64,000 nt of DNA from Butyricimonas paravirosa (GTDB taxonomy: Bacteria; Bacteroidota; Bacteroidia; Bacteroidales; Marinifilaceae), in NCBI RefSeq assembly GCF_032878955.1, contig NZ_CP043839.1, forward strand, positions 1,550,001-1,614,000. The letters run 5' to 3'. Positions 16,924-26,360 of the stretch are shown piece by piece; the stretch's first letter is position 1; each line of letters opens with the position of its first letter. The translations under genes and the position numbers were made by a program. Under the pieces are notes generated by a model. The model had not been told where the DNA came from, ran no database searches, and saw only the letters and a program-made list of their open reading frames with translations.

Positions 16924-17823
16924 TCAGATTTTCAACGTATCGAATCCCCGACCATAAACCCCCATAACGGTGTTCATCGTCAAGAACGCATCCGGATCTG
17001 CCATCTTCGTTACACGCATAATATTTTGCATCTCGCTCTTACGGGCAACCACGATCAACATCTTACGCGCCTCCCCGGTGTACCATCCCTGACAATCCAC
17101 CACGGTAACGCCGCGTCGCAAATCACGGGTAATGGAATTCGCCACATCCTCGTATTTTTGAGAAAATATAAGGAATTGTACCGATTGCATCTGTCCCGTA
17201 AATACCAAATCAATCGTGTAGGAGTTGACCCCCATCACCACGTAACCATAGATAATAGTGGCTATTTTTGCCGTGGGATCTATCGCAGTATCCTCCCCGA
17301 TAAAGTAACTACATCCGATGATAAACACATCGATGTACATGATAATTTTACCCGGACTGATATTCCGGTACTTGTTGATAATCATGGCGACAATATCCGT
17401 ACCGGCAGTACTTCCCCCGTTCACCAGAGAAATACCGATACCCGCACCACACATGATACCGGAAATCACAGCACACATGAATTTATCTTCCAGCAGAGGT
17501 TCGTGTATCAGGTTCTGAAACAAACTCAACAGGAAAGAACTCATGAAAATAGCGTAAATGGTCTTAAAACCGAAACGAGGTCCCAGAATCTTGATAGCAA
17601 TCGCCACCAACAAAAAGTTGATCACGAAATAGCTATACCCGATCGGAATCACCTCTCCGGAAAGGAAATAAATAATTGTTGAAATACCGGTCACTCCACC
17701 ACCGACCATACGATGCGGAGCCAAAAATGCCGTCACGGCAAACGTGTATATCAACAAACCGAACGTGATCAACAGATACGCCCGGATTTCACTCATCAAC
17801 TTCTCCTTTGTAACTTTCATCAC
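16924..17823 (-). CDS. YitT family membrane protein (DUF161/DUF2179)
   Basis: 299 residues. Five or six hydrophobic helices fill residues 10-200 (for example LLITFGLLIYTFAVTAFLAP, AVISGIMCGAGIGISLVNGG), with the family hallmark GGSTAGTDIVAMIINK after the third. A soluble C-terminal DUF2179 domain (residues 215-295) carries RRGVTVVDCQGWYTG. The cellular role of YitT proteins is not settled; transport of a small substrate is assumed. It starts one base after the glnS stop, so the two are co-transcribed, and a bidirectional terminator lies downstream. Confidence 0.88.
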   Translation of the reverse strand: MMKVTKEKLMSEIRAYLLITFGLLIYTFAVTAFLAPHRMVGGGVTGISTIIYFLSGEVIPIGYSYFVINFLLVAIAIKILGPRFGFKTIYAIFMSSFLLSLFQNLIHEPLLEDKFMCAVISGIMCGAGIGISLVNGGSTAGTDIVAMIINKYRNISPGKIIMYIDVFIIGCSYFIGEDTAIDPTAKIATIIYGYVVMGVNSYTIDLVFTGQMQSVQFLIFSQKYEDVANSITRDLRRGVTVVDCQGWYTGEARKMLIVVARKSEMQNIMRVTKMADPDAFLTMNTVMGVYGRGFDTLKI

Positions 17824-17824
17824 A

Positions 17825-19528
17825 TTAATTATTTTGTTTTGCCCACGTATCCTTCAAACCAACAGTCCGGTTAAACACCAGCGCTCCCGGCTTGGAATCT
17901 TTATCCACGCAGAAATATCCCAGACGTTGGAATTGGAAACGGTCACCTTCTTTCGCCTCCTTCAAACTCGGCTCCAACTTACAGCCCGTCAAAACTTTCA
18001 ATGAGTTTTCATTCAAGAATTCCTTGAAATCAACATCTTTATGCCCGGCAGGGTCCGGATCTTTAAACAATCGATCGTACAAACGTACTTCCGCCTCGAT
18101 AGCATCCGGGGCTGACACCCAATGCAAAGTACCTTTCACCTTCCGGTTACTTGCCGATCCGGTACCGCTACGGGTATCCGCATCATACGTACAATGAATT
18201 GTCGTGATATTTCCCTCCGCATCCTTCTCCACGCTCTCACACTTCACGATATAAGCCCCTTTCAAGCGAACCTCGTTACCCAAAGTCATCCGGAAAAATT
18301 TCTTCGGAGCATCCTCCATGAAATCATCCCGTTCGATATATAGTTCACGAGAGAAAGGAACCATTCTCGTTCCGGCTGTTTCGTCCTCCGGATTATTCTC
18401 GATCTCCACGGTCTCCGTCTGTCCTTCCGGGTAATTGTCAATCACCACCCGAACCGGATTCAACACGGCCATCACGCGGGGAGCGATCTTGTTCAAATGC
18501 TCCCGGACACAGAACTCCAATAAAGCCATATCCACCACGATCTCCCGACGGGCAACACCCACCTTTTCCGCAAAATTACGGATAGATTCAGGGGTATATC
18601 CGGCACGTCTCAACCCGGTAATCGTCGGCATACGGGGATCATCCCAACCAGCCACAATTCCCTTCTGAACGAGTTCCAGCAAACGACGTTTACTCATCAC
18701 CGTGTAACTCAAGTTACGACGGGCAAACTCAATCTGCCGGGGACGATACTCCGTGTCAATCAACTGATCCAGAAACCAGTTATACAAAGGACGGTGAACC
18801 TCGAATTCCAATGTACATATCGAATGTGTAATACCTTCCAGATAATCGCTCTGACCATGCGTGAAATCATACATCGGGTAAATACACCATTTATCCCCGG
18901 TTCTGTGATGAGCCACGTGCATGATACGGTACATGATCGGGTCACGCATCAACATATTAGAAGATGCCATATCTATTTTTGCTCGCAAAACTTTCTCTCC
19001 GGCTTGGAATTCACCGTTTTTCATCCGGCGGAATAAATCCAAATTCTCTTCCGGAGTCCGATCCCGGTAAGGACTATTTACTCCGGGTTCCGTGGGAGTC
19101 ATACGTTGAGCGCTGATCACTTCTGCCGGCTGATCGTCCACGTAAGCCTTTCCCTCCAGAATCAATTTTTCAGCCCAGTCATATAACTGTTGAAAATAAT
19201 CAGATGCAAAATGCGGTTCTCCTTCCCATTGGAAACCTAACCATTGAATATCTTGTTGTATGGAATCAATATATTCGACATCCTCTTTTGAAGGATTTGT
19301 GTCATCAAAACGGAGGTTGCATTTTCCCTGGTATTCGGTTGCCAATCCGAAGTTCAAGCATATAGAGGTTGCATGTCCGATATGCAAGTACCCGTTCGGT
19401 TCCGGCGGGAAACGAGTATGTACCCGACCGCCGTTCTTTCCCTCGGCCAACTCCTCTTCAATAATCTGTTCGATGAAGTTTAACGATTTACCTTCACCTT
19501 CTTCTTCCACGAGATGATTTTTATCCAT
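17825..19528 (-). CDS. glnS: Glutaminyl-tRNA synthetase
   Basis: 567 residues, class Ia synthetase charging tRNA-Gln. The Rossmann catalytic domain has RFPPEPNGYLHIGHAT (HIGH signature, about residues 40-55) and the KMSKS equivalent VMSKRRL (about residue 280). A C-terminal anticodon-binding beta-barrel follows from residue 340, with VRLYDRLFKDPDP and FQRLGYFCVD. The length matches bacterial GlnRS. The leader upstream holds TACCTTCG, a near-consensus -7 element pointing leftward, in the 79-base divergent gap shared with the porin gene. yitT is downstream in the same transcript. Confidence 0.97.
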   Translation of the reverse strand: MDKNHLVEEEGEGKSLNFIEQIIEEELAEGKNGGRVHTRFPPEPNGYLHIGHATSICLNFGLATEYQGKCNLRFDDTNPSKEDVEYIDSIQQDIQWLGFQWEGEPHFASDYFQQLYDWAEKLILEGKAYVDDQPAEVISAQRMTPTEPGVNSPYRDRTPEENLDLFRRMKNGEFQAGEKVLRAKIDMASSNMLMRDPIMYRIMHVAHHRTGDKWCIYPMYDFTHGQSDYLEGITHSICTLEFEVHRPLYNWFLDQLIDTEYRPRQIEFARRNLSYTVMSKRRLLELVQKGIVAGWDDPRMPTITGLRRAGYTPESIRNFAEKVGVARREIVVDMALLEFCVREHLNKIAPRVMAVLNPVRVVIDNYPEGQTETVEIENNPEDETAGTRMVPFSRELYIERDDFMEDAPKKFFRMTLGNEVRLKGAYIVKCESVEKDAEGNITTIHCTYDADTRSGTGSASNRKVKGTLHWVSAPDAIEAEVRLYDRLFKDPDPAGHKDVDFKEFLNENSLKVLTGCKLEPSLKEAKEGDRFQFQRLGYFCVDKDSKPGALVFNRTVGLKDTWAKQNN

Positions 19529-19593
19529 ACTAAAATTATTATAACATATTCGACGCGAAGGTAATTAATTTATGAGAGTTTTAAAAGTTTCTG

Positions 19594-19601
19594 TATATTT
19601 G
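19594..19601 (+). promoter_or_regulatory. -7 element of the porin gene
   Basis: TATATTTG fits TAnnTTTG and ends only six bases before the ATG at 19608. The -33 side is poor (TTTATG). Its position shows that an upstream in-frame ATG at 19572 lies before the transcription start and cannot be used. Confidence 0.55.
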
Positions 19602-19607
19602 CAGGCC

Positions 19608-21584
19608 ATGAAAAATATATTTTATACCATAGTATGCTGTCTGATTTCACTCACGTCGCTAGCCCAGAGTGATTTTGGTTACGAAAACCCCGATGGAAGG
19701 GATCCCCGGGAAGAAGGAATGCAACGTGATTCCACGAAAGAACAACGTTACGTTCCGCATCATCGTTTAACTTGGAAATGGGTACACGACGGTGTGTATA
19801 AAGAATTTTACCAAATTGACACTCTCCAAGACGGGTTACAAAACACGAACTTGATATTCAAACACAGTGTTTCCAATACATACCTGGGAAACTTCCCGGC
19901 ACCTTACGTATCAGACATTTACATCCTGCGTCCCCGAGGAGAAGATTTCTTACCGCAAGATCGGCTAAGAGATTATTTCTTTAAACCGGAAGACGCGTTA
20001 GATTACAACACTACCACGCCTTTCACGCAATTAAGTTATTTCAACGGCGGGGGCCGGGGAAAAACAGAGGACTGGCTGGACGTGTGGCACATCCAGAACA
20101 TACGCCCCTATTGGAATGCCGGATTCCGGTATAACCTCATTTCATCGGATGGTGCCTATTCTTATCAAAAATCCAAAACTTACAATTTTTCTTTTTTCAG
20201 TTCATACGAAAAAGACCGGATGGCAGTATCCATGTTCATAAACCAGAATATGGCACACATCACCGAGAATGGTGGTATCGAAAACCTAGCCGATATTCGG
20301 GATACCTCGCTTGATCCCAAAGTTGTCGGCACACGGCTTGCCATGGAGCCAAAGAACAACCTCATGAATTTCAATTTCAAGGCTCTAGCGCAATATAATA
20401 TCGGTAATCCCAAAGAAATCATCACGCAAAAAGATAGTGCCACGATAGACACCACGATCACCTATCCCATGAAATTTGCCTTGGCCCTCAAAGCAGAGGA
20501 TAATCGTTACTCGTTCAAAGAAGAAAGTGTCGAAGAAGGATTTTTCTCTGATACCACCTACATTAGTAAACAGGGAAATTCCGACATGATCAAAAACCGG
20601 AAATATGAAATCGATGCCAAATTCATTTTGAATGAACATCCCAAATATAAATATTTACCGGGCGTGTATGCCGGACTTAAATTCAAATACCTGAGTTACG
20701 ATCAACGGGTCTCGCTGGACACAATTAATAACAGGGGAACCAGCAAATACACCGGGACATACCTGACAGCAGGAACCTTTAACATGGACAGTACCACCAT
20801 GTTTAATTTCGACATCTGGGGGAGTTTCTGCCTAGCCGGAGATTATTCTGCCGACTATTCATTAGAAGGACAAATTATCCAGTACTTGAATAAAGGAAGA
20901 AATTCCTCCGTCACCGTCCATGCCTTGCTGGAAACGCAAACCCCGAATCACTACTATCTCCAATACCAAGGGAACCACAATCAATGGGAGAATAGTTTTG
21001 ACAAGATACACGCCTACAATTTACGAGGGCATTACACGAATAAACGCCTTCGGACAGAAGTCGGGGTGGCCCTCAACAACACAAAGAACTATATTTATTT
21101 CGACACAACCGCTATGCCCCGTCAATATGATGGAGACCTTATGGTATTCACGGCATGGGCAAAACAAATATTCCGACTGGGACATTTCTACTTCGACCAG
21201 AAAGTGTATTACCAAGTGACCAACAAGGAAAAGATACTACCATTACCCCAAGTAGCACTTCACTCGCACAATTACTACCAGAACCGCTTTTTTAAACAAG
21301 CTTTGGGTTTCCAGATCGGTATCGACTTGTTCTACAACACCTCGTTCTATGCAAATGCGTACGACCCGGCAATCATGCAGTTCTACAACCAGGAAATCGA
21401 GAAAACCGGAAACTATCCGAAAATGGATGTATTCGTCACGTTAAATATAAAACGAGCCGACTTATTTGTTAAATACGAACACTTTAACGAGTTCTTTGGC
21501 AGCAGGGATTATTTCTCGGCATACACCTATCCAATCAACCCGGCAAAGGTGAAATTCGGTATCCGGTGGAACTTTTTTGACTAA
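19608..21584 (+). CDS. Putative porin (Porin_10 type outer-membrane beta-barrel)
   Basis: 658 residues from the ATG at 19608, which gives a clean signal peptide (MKNIFYTIVCCLISLTSLAQ). The mature part is a large beta-barrel: alternating strands rich in Tyr, Phe and Asn (LTYGNFPAPYVSD-like N-terminal segment, FYFDQKVYYQVTN, KADLFVKYEHFNEFFG) and a C-terminal aromatic strand ending IRWNFFD. This matches the Bacteroidota putative porin family PF14121. Substrate unknown. The in-frame ATG 36 bases upstream is rejected because the -7 promoter box lies downstream of it. Confidence 0.85.
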   Translation: MKNIFYTIVCCLISLTSLAQSDFGYENPDGRDPREEGMQRDSTKEQRYVPHHRLTWKWVHDGVYKEFYQIDTLQDGLQNTNLIFKHSVSNTYLGNFPAPYVSDIYILRPRGEDFLPQDRLRDYFFKPEDALDYNTTTPFTQLSYFNGGGRGKTEDWLDVWHIQNIRPYWNAGFRYNLISSDGAYSYQKSKTYNFSFFSSYEKDRMAVSMFINQNMAHITENGGIENLADIRDTSLDPKVVGTRLAMEPKNNLMNFNFKALAQYNIGNPKEIITQKDSATIDTTITYPMKFALALKAEDNRYSFKEESVEEGFFSDTTYISKQGNSDMIKNRKYEIDAKFILNEHPKYKYLPGVYAGLKFKYLSYDQRVSLDTINNRGTSKYTGTYLTAGTFNMDSTTMFNFDIWGSFCLAGDYSADYSLEGQIIQYLNKGRNSSVTVHALLETQTPNHYYLQYQGNHNQWENSFDKIHAYNLRGHYTNKRLRTEVGVALNNTKNYIYFDTTAMPRQYDGDLMVFTAWAKQIFRLGHFYFDQKVYYQVTNKEKILPLPQVALHSHNYYQNRFFKQALGFQIGIDLFYNTSFYANAYDPAIMQFYNQEIEKTGNYPKMDVFVTLNIKRADLFVKYEHFNEFFGSRDYFSAYTYPINPAKVKFGIRWNFFD

Positions 21585-21632
21585 CACAAGAAGCTCGCTA
21601 ACGTGATGAAAACCACAAACTACTTTTACTAA

Positions 21633-21664
21633 TTTGGTAGTTTACAACATTTTCCGTATTTTTG
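21633..21664 (+). promoter_or_regulatory. Promoter of mltF, four bases before the ATG
   Basis: TTTG at 21633-21636 and TATTTTTG at 21657-21664 are 20 bases apart, an excellent Bacteroidota promoter. The ATG starts at 21669, so the expected start of transcription falls on or next to the start codon, implying an essentially leaderless mRNA. Confidence 0.75.
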
Positions 21665-21668
21665 CAGT

Positions 21669-23057
21669 ATGTATATAATAAAAACTATTACGTACACGCT
21701 GTTGTTCTTATCCTGTTTCGCCTCGTGCAAAACAAAACAAGAAGAACTACCGCTAGTCATACCAGAACCCGGAACGTTGGAAAAAATAGAGCAACGCGGG
21801 GTATTAAATGTATGTAGCTATTACAACACGACAGACTACTACGTGTATAAAGGTATTCCCAAAGGATTTCACTACGAATTGGTAAAAGATTTCGCCGATT
21901 ATCTGGGAGTGAAGCTAAATATCGAAATAAACACGAATATTGACGAAAGTATTCAAAAACTGAATGAAGGCCAATATGACTTGATCGCCATGAGCCTCTC
22001 TGTCACGGATTCCCGAAAAGAAGACGTGCAATTCAGCCTCCCCCTATTCACCACCAGCCAAGTACTCGTTCAACACACGTCGGACACGCTTCTCCAATCG
22101 GTAGATGACCTCAAGGGTAAAGAAATATTTTTACAGGAAGGCACCTCTTTCACCCGATTCCTGCAACACTTAAACGATTCCTTACAATTAAATCTGAAAA
22201 TCACCGAACTAGAAGATGTCACGTTCGAAGACATTTTACTAAAAATAGAAAACGGGGAAATTCCCTACACGGTCATCGATAAAAATATTGCCCAGATCGC
22301 CTCCCAGTACATGAAACATATTGATTACTCTCTTCAGCTATCCGCCGAGAGCCCTGTGGCTTGGGCCGTCACGAAAAAAGCTACTCTATTGGATGAAGAA
22401 ATCAATACTTGGCTGGACGCCATTAAAAAGAGCGGAAAACTAAATGTCCTGTATAACCGTTATTACAAAAACAGTTACATCACGTCATTACACAACTCCA
22501 AATACTACAAACTGAAAAATGGAGTTATCTCCAGCTTTGACCCAATCATCAAAAAAGAGGCTCGGACAATCGGTTGGGATTGGCGCCTATTGGCAGCCGT
22601 TATCTACCAAGAATCCGGTTTCGACCCGGAAGCCACTTCCCACCTTGGGGCTGTCGGTCTGATGCAAGTTATGCCGGAAACCTCCCTGCAACTCGGATTC
22701 GAAGAATACGAAGAACCTAAAGACAACATTCATGTCGGGGCTTACTATCTAAAATACCTGGAAAACAAGTTCAACAAATTCGACCTCGACACGCTGGAAC
22801 AAATTAAGTTCACTTTGGCTGCCTATAATGCAGGTCTGGGACACGTACTCGATGCAATCCGCTTAGCCGAATCATACGGAAAAAACCCAAAAGTCTGGGA
22901 TAACAACGTGGATTATTTCATGCTCCATAAATCCCAACCGGAAATATACCGGGATTCTGTTGTCCGTTTCGGCTATTGCGACGGGAAACAAACATTTAAT
23001 TTCGTCAACAACATCATGGAAAACTATACCCATTATAAAAACACAATAAAAAAATAA
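21669..23057 (+). CDS. mltF: Membrane-bound lytic murein transglycosylase F
   Basis: 462 residues. A lipoprotein signal with lipobox FASC at residue ~20 anchors it to a membrane. Residues 35-270 are a SBP_bac_3 (amino-acid-binding-like) regulatory domain beginning IEQRGVLNVCSYYNTTDYYV. Residues 290-450 form a SLT lysozyme-like domain with catalytic E315 in YQESGFDPEATS, GAVGLMQVMP, and AAYNAGLGHV. MltF cleaves the MurNAc-GlcNAc bond with formation of 1,6-anhydro-MurNAc and its N-terminal domain senses muropeptides. Order and length are normal for the family. Confidence 0.95.
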   Translation: MYIIKTITYTLLFLSCFASCKTKQEELPLVIPEPGTLEKIEQRGVLNVCSYYNTTDYYVYKGIPKGFHYELVKDFADYLGVKLNIEINTNIDESIQKLNEGQYDLIAMSLSVTDSRKEDVQFSLPLFTTSQVLVQHTSDTLLQSVDDLKGKEIFLQEGTSFTRFLQHLNDSLQLNLKITELEDVTFEDILLKIENGEIPYTVIDKNIAQIASQYMKHIDYSLQLSAESPVAWAVTKKATLLDEEINTWLDAIKKSGKLNVLYNRYYKNSYITSLHNSKYYKLKNGVISSFDPIIKKEARTIGWDWRLLAAVIYQESGFDPEATSHLGAVGLMQVMPETSLQLGFEEYEEPKDNIHVGAYYLKYLENKFNKFDLDTLEQIKFTLAAYNAGLGHVLDAIRLAESYGKNPKVWDNNVDYFMLHKSQPEIYRDSVVRFGYCDGKQTFNFVNNIMENYTHYKNTIKK

Positions 23058-23134
23058 TTTATAATAAAAAGTTAGCTTGTGGGGAGGAATCACTTCATCG
23101 TAAATCATAAATCACAAAATCTCACGGGCGAATA

Positions 23135-23165
23135 TTGATTTACATTAATATTTTTCATACCTTCG
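23135..23165 (+). promoter_or_regulatory. Promoter of the 249-residue gene
   Basis: TTG and TACCTTCG (one mismatch to TAnnTTTG) separated by 20 bases, followed by a 40-base leader to the ATG at 23206. Confidence 0.6.
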
Positions 23166-23205
23166 CATCAGAGTTTTGATCATTATTTAACTAATTGCTA
23201 AGGAT

Positions 23206-23955
23206 ATGCCTTACAGAAGATTACCGAATACAGACGCAGCAAGGATAAGGGCATTAGAAACAGCCTTGAATAACGAAGAGTTTTCTAATATCAACAACTT
23301 ACCGTTTTCATTAAATCTTAGGCAAAAGATTGAATTCTTTTTACCAAGATTCAAAACGGCAATCACGAATTCTCAATGCGCCAGAGATAAACAAAACGTG
23401 AACAGCCGGAAATATGCAGAATATACACGAAAAGCAAAATTATACATTTCTCATTTTCTGCAAGTACTGAATTTCACGATAGCCCGGGGAGAATTAAAAC
23501 CCGTGGCAAGAACTTTTTATGGAATTGATGAAAATGATACTAAACTCCCGTCACTGGTTTCTGATCAGGATTTACTGGAATGGGGAGCAAAAGTGATAAC
23601 CGGAGAACAAGAACGTACTCGTAATGGCGGGGGAAATCCCGTGTACAGTCCTTCCATCGCTCTGGTGAAAGTGAACTATGAAAACTTCAAACAAGCCTAT
23701 GCCGCCCAAAAGCAATTCCAGCAGAACTCCGCACGTTGCAGTGCCGAAGTAGCACAATACCGGGGCGAGGCCGACGAATACATTCTAACCTTGTGGAACG
23801 AAATCGAAGCTCATTACGCAGACCTCGAAGACGAAGAAATACGCCGCCAAAAATGCGAACATTTCGGTCTGGTCTACGTCTTCCGCAAAGGTGAAAAAGA
23901 AGAAATAAAAAGAAAAAAGGAAGCTGAACGCATCACGCTCAAACTCCCTTTTTAA
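23206..23955 (+). CDS. Conserved Bacteroidales protein of unknown function (249 aa)
   Basis: 249 residues, cytosolic, no signal or membrane segment. The N-terminal two thirds are helical with many Lys/Arg/Asn (RRLPNTDAARIRALETAL, YTRKAKLYISHFLQVLNF), then a loop with GGGNPVYSPSIALVK and a long C-terminal charged helix that ends in a Lys/Glu/Arg tract (KGEKEEIKRKKEAERITLKL). I think this is a widespread Bacteroidales hypothetical protein but cannot name a family. It has its own promoter; neighbours offer no functional hint. Confidence 0.7.
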   Translation: MPYRRLPNTDAARIRALETALNNEEFSNINNLPFSLNLRQKIEFFLPRFKTAITNSQCARDKQNVNSRKYAEYTRKAKLYISHFLQVLNFTIARGELKPVARTFYGIDENDTKLPSLVSDQDLLEWGAKVITGEQERTRNGGGNPVYSPSIALVKVNYENFKQAYAAQKQFQQNSARCSAEVAQYRGEADEYILTLWNEIEAHYADLEDEEIRRQKCEHFGLVYVFRKGEKEEIKRKKEAERITLKLPF

Positions 23956-24068
23956 TTTTAGATCCTATCGATTAAGTGATTTAATGATTTTCGATTAAGT
24001 GATTTTAATCACCAAATCATAGAATCGGCAATCACGGAATCTTTTTCATTCTAAACCTTAAATCTAAA

Positions 24069-25574
24069 TTACATATACAGATCTCTCTCCCCTCTCGCGA
24101 TTCTATCATAATAGGAACGGAACGTGGGGAGTAATTTTTTATCTGTAAAGAATGGCATATTTTCAATTTCCTGCAACTCCTGTGCGATCAACTTCTCTCC
24201 GATCTCACGAGTCTCCGGAGAAGCGTAGTCATTCAGATATTCCCGGAACGTCAATACTGCATTTAGTTTACAGAATTTCCCTTCCACACCTTTCTCCAAC
24301 AAATTCATGATCTTATCCCCCGTACGACCGCAGCGATACCCTGCCGTACAGAAAGAAGTAATCATCCCGTCATGGGCCAATTCACGGATTACCTCGTCCA
24401 AAGAACGCTGATCGCCCAACATAAACTGCACCTTATCCGGGTTCTCCTCTTGTTTCAACTTCTTGGCATAAGCCCCGATCCCCAACTTAGAAGAAGCATC
24501 CGTTTGCGTACACCCGTAATGATTGATCAGATCGCGTTTCAGATCCGGATTCTCACGTGCCGTCACGATCAACCCACTATACGGAATTGCCAGACGCAAC
24601 ACGGAAACCACCCGTTTCATGGCTTCGTCACTCACGATATAAGGAGAATGTTCACTCAAGAATGAACCGGGAGCCGGTTGCATACGCGGGAATGACACGG
24701 TATGCGGTCCGATACCGAAATGTTTCTCCAAATCCCAAGCATGGTGAACCAACCCCATCACGTCGAACTTCCAATCGTACAAGCCGAATAAAGCCCCAAT
24801 AGCCACGTCATCCACCCCGGCCTCCATAGCTCGATGCATGGCATAAAGCCGCCAGCGATAATTTCCTTTCACCGTGTTTGCCGGATGCAATTCGGCATAT
24901 CTTCCCCGGTGGTAGGTTTCCTGAAACACCTGGAACGTACCGATTCCCGCACGCCATAATTTCTTCATGTCGGCAATCTCCATGGGAGCCGCGTTCACGT
25001 TTACCCGACGAATATTATTAAAACCATTCCCCGTAGGAGTCGTGCGTTTCACGGAATAAATCGTGGAAATAGAATCCGCGATATAGTCGGCTCCATTTTT
25101 AGGATGCTCGCCATACACGGCAATCATTCGCTTATGTCCCTCGTCAATCACGGCAGCCACCTCATCCCGCACCTCATCCATCGTCAGGACATGGCGAACT
25201 TCGTCTTTATTCTCCGCACGAAACCCGCAATATTTACAGCTGTTCACGCAAAGATTCGACAAATACAAAGGAGCAAAGAAAACGATACGATTATCATATA
25301 CTTTTTTCTTCACTTCCAACGCCGCCTCCTGCATTTCATGTAATAATTCCGGGTCCTCCACGTTCAGCAAGGTGGCCGTTTCTGCTGGAGTTAAAATCTT
25401 TATATCCAAAGATTTCTGTAAAATATCCCGAACTTGTTGTTTGTCGGGATTTTTATACTTTTCAATATCCGCAAATATCTGTTCCTCGTCAATAAAATCC
25501 TTTCCTCCATCCAGATATTTATCGATCTCTGCCTGTTTGATTACGCTGGCAGTCCAATCTTTCACACTACTCAT
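24069..25574 (-). CDS. hydG: [FeFe]-hydrogenase maturase HydG, altered auxiliary cluster motif
   Basis: 501 residues. HydG splits tyrosine to make the CO and CN ligands of the hydrogenase H-cluster. The radical SAM motif CVNSCKYCGF (C109, C113, C116) and a full-length C-terminal region are present. The auxiliary [4Fe-4S] site, usually CX2CX22C, reads CTAGYRCGRTGDK: C409, Gly at 412 where the second Cys belongs, Cys at 415 and the last Cys at 435. The gene stands alone, with no hydE, hydF or hydrogenase nearby. The length excludes ThiH, which lacks this C-terminal cluster. Confidence 0.88.
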   Translation of the reverse strand: MSSVKDWTASVIKQAEIDKYLDGGKDFIDEEQIFADIEKYKNPDKQQVRDILQKSLDIKILTPAETATLLNVEDPELLHEMQEAALEVKKKVYDNRIVFFAPLYLSNLCVNSCKYCGFRAENKDEVRHVLTMDEVRDEVAAVIDEGHKRMIAVYGEHPKNGADYIADSISTIYSVKRTTPTGNGFNNIRRVNVNAAPMEIADMKKLWRAGIGTFQVFQETYHRGRYAELHPANTVKGNYRWRLYAMHRAMEAGVDDVAIGALFGLYDWKFDVMGLVHHAWDLEKHFGIGPHTVSFPRMQPAPGSFLSEHSPYIVSDEAMKRVVSVLRLAIPYSGLIVTARENPDLKRDLINHYGCTQTDASSKLGIGAYAKKLKQEENPDKVQFMLGDQRSLDEVIRELAHDGMITSFCTAGYRCGRTGDKIMNLLEKGVEGKFCKLNAVLTFREYLNDYASPETREIGEKLIAQELQEIENMPFFTDKKLLPTFRSYYDRIARGERDLYM

Positions 25575-25796
25575 TTTTCACTTAATTACAAGTTCATAAA
25601 AGTCCTAAAGTCTACAAAGCTCACCATACACGTTTCCCTCCCCACCGTCACGTGAATATCTTTACGTATATACAAAGATCGTTAATTATTTCATCAATGC
25701 TCTCTATTCCTGATATTTATTTTCAATCAGTCCATAAAGAAAATCAATAACCTGATCGTTAAATCCGTAGACTTTCCTGCTAAATCCCTATGAACC

Positions 25797-26246
25797 TTAG
25801 CTTAATAATTCTTTCACAATAGCTGAAATAGCTTTCCCGTCAGCAACCCCGGCCAATTCTTTGGAAGCAACACCCATCACTTTTCCCATCTCCTTAGCAG
25901 AAGTCGCCCCAACCTTCTCGATGATCACTTTTAACGCAGTTCTCAATTCTTCCTCGCTCAACTGCTTCGGCAAGAACTCGTTCAGCACCTCAACCTGTGC
26001 CATCTCGTGAGCATACAAATCCTCACGTCCTTGATTTTTATATATTTCGGCCGACTCGCGTCCTTGTTTAGCCAACTTCTGGATAATCTTCACGCTTTCA
26101 CTATCAGCAATTTGCTCCGGAGCCCCGGCAACAGATTTTGCCTCGATAAAAACCTTCTTTATATTTCTTAAAACTTCCAAACGAATGGTATCTTTAGCCT
26201 TCATGGCAGCCATGATGCCTTTGCTAACCTGTTCTTCTATTGTCAT
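25797..26246 (-). CDS. GatB/YqeY domain protein
   Basis: 149 residues, matching the stand-alone YqeY family: N-terminal helical hairpin (MTIEEQVSKGIMAAMKAKDT), QKLAKQGRESAEIYKNQGRED, then EVLNEFLPKQLSEEEL and the C-terminal helical bundle with KEMGKVMGVASKELAGVADGK. This domain is the tRNA-binding tail of GatB; alone it is thought to act in tRNA-related or amidotransferase contexts, but the role is not established. It is probably monocistronic. Confidence 0.9.
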   Translation of the reverse strand: MTIEEQVSKGIMAAMKAKDTIRLEVLRNIKKVFIEAKSVAGAPEQIADSESVKIIQKLAKQGRESAEIYKNQGREDLYAHEMAQVEVLNEFLPKQLSEEELRTALKVIIEKVGATSAKEMGKVMGVASKELAGVADGKAISAIVKELLS

Positions 26247-26334
26247 TGTTTCTGTATTTAAAATTTAAACTCACGAAGTTACTATTTATTCCTCAAATTT
26301 CCACTAGCCATTTTTAATTTTCGAAATACTAACG

Positions 26335-26342
26335 TAATTTTG
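26335..26342 (+). promoter_or_regulatory. -7 element of the MATE gene
   Basis: TAATTTTG fits TAnnTTTG and is 18 bases before the ATG at 26361. A frame-compatible TTG at 26340 lies inside this box and is not a start. Confidence 0.55.
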
Positions 26343-26360
26343 TATCGTAAAAACACCTAC

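Noticed and set aside
24069..25574. ThiH (tyrosine lyase of thiamine synthesis)
   Set aside because: The length of 501 residues and the C-terminal Cys-rich motif fit HydG; ThiH is shorter and lacks that region.
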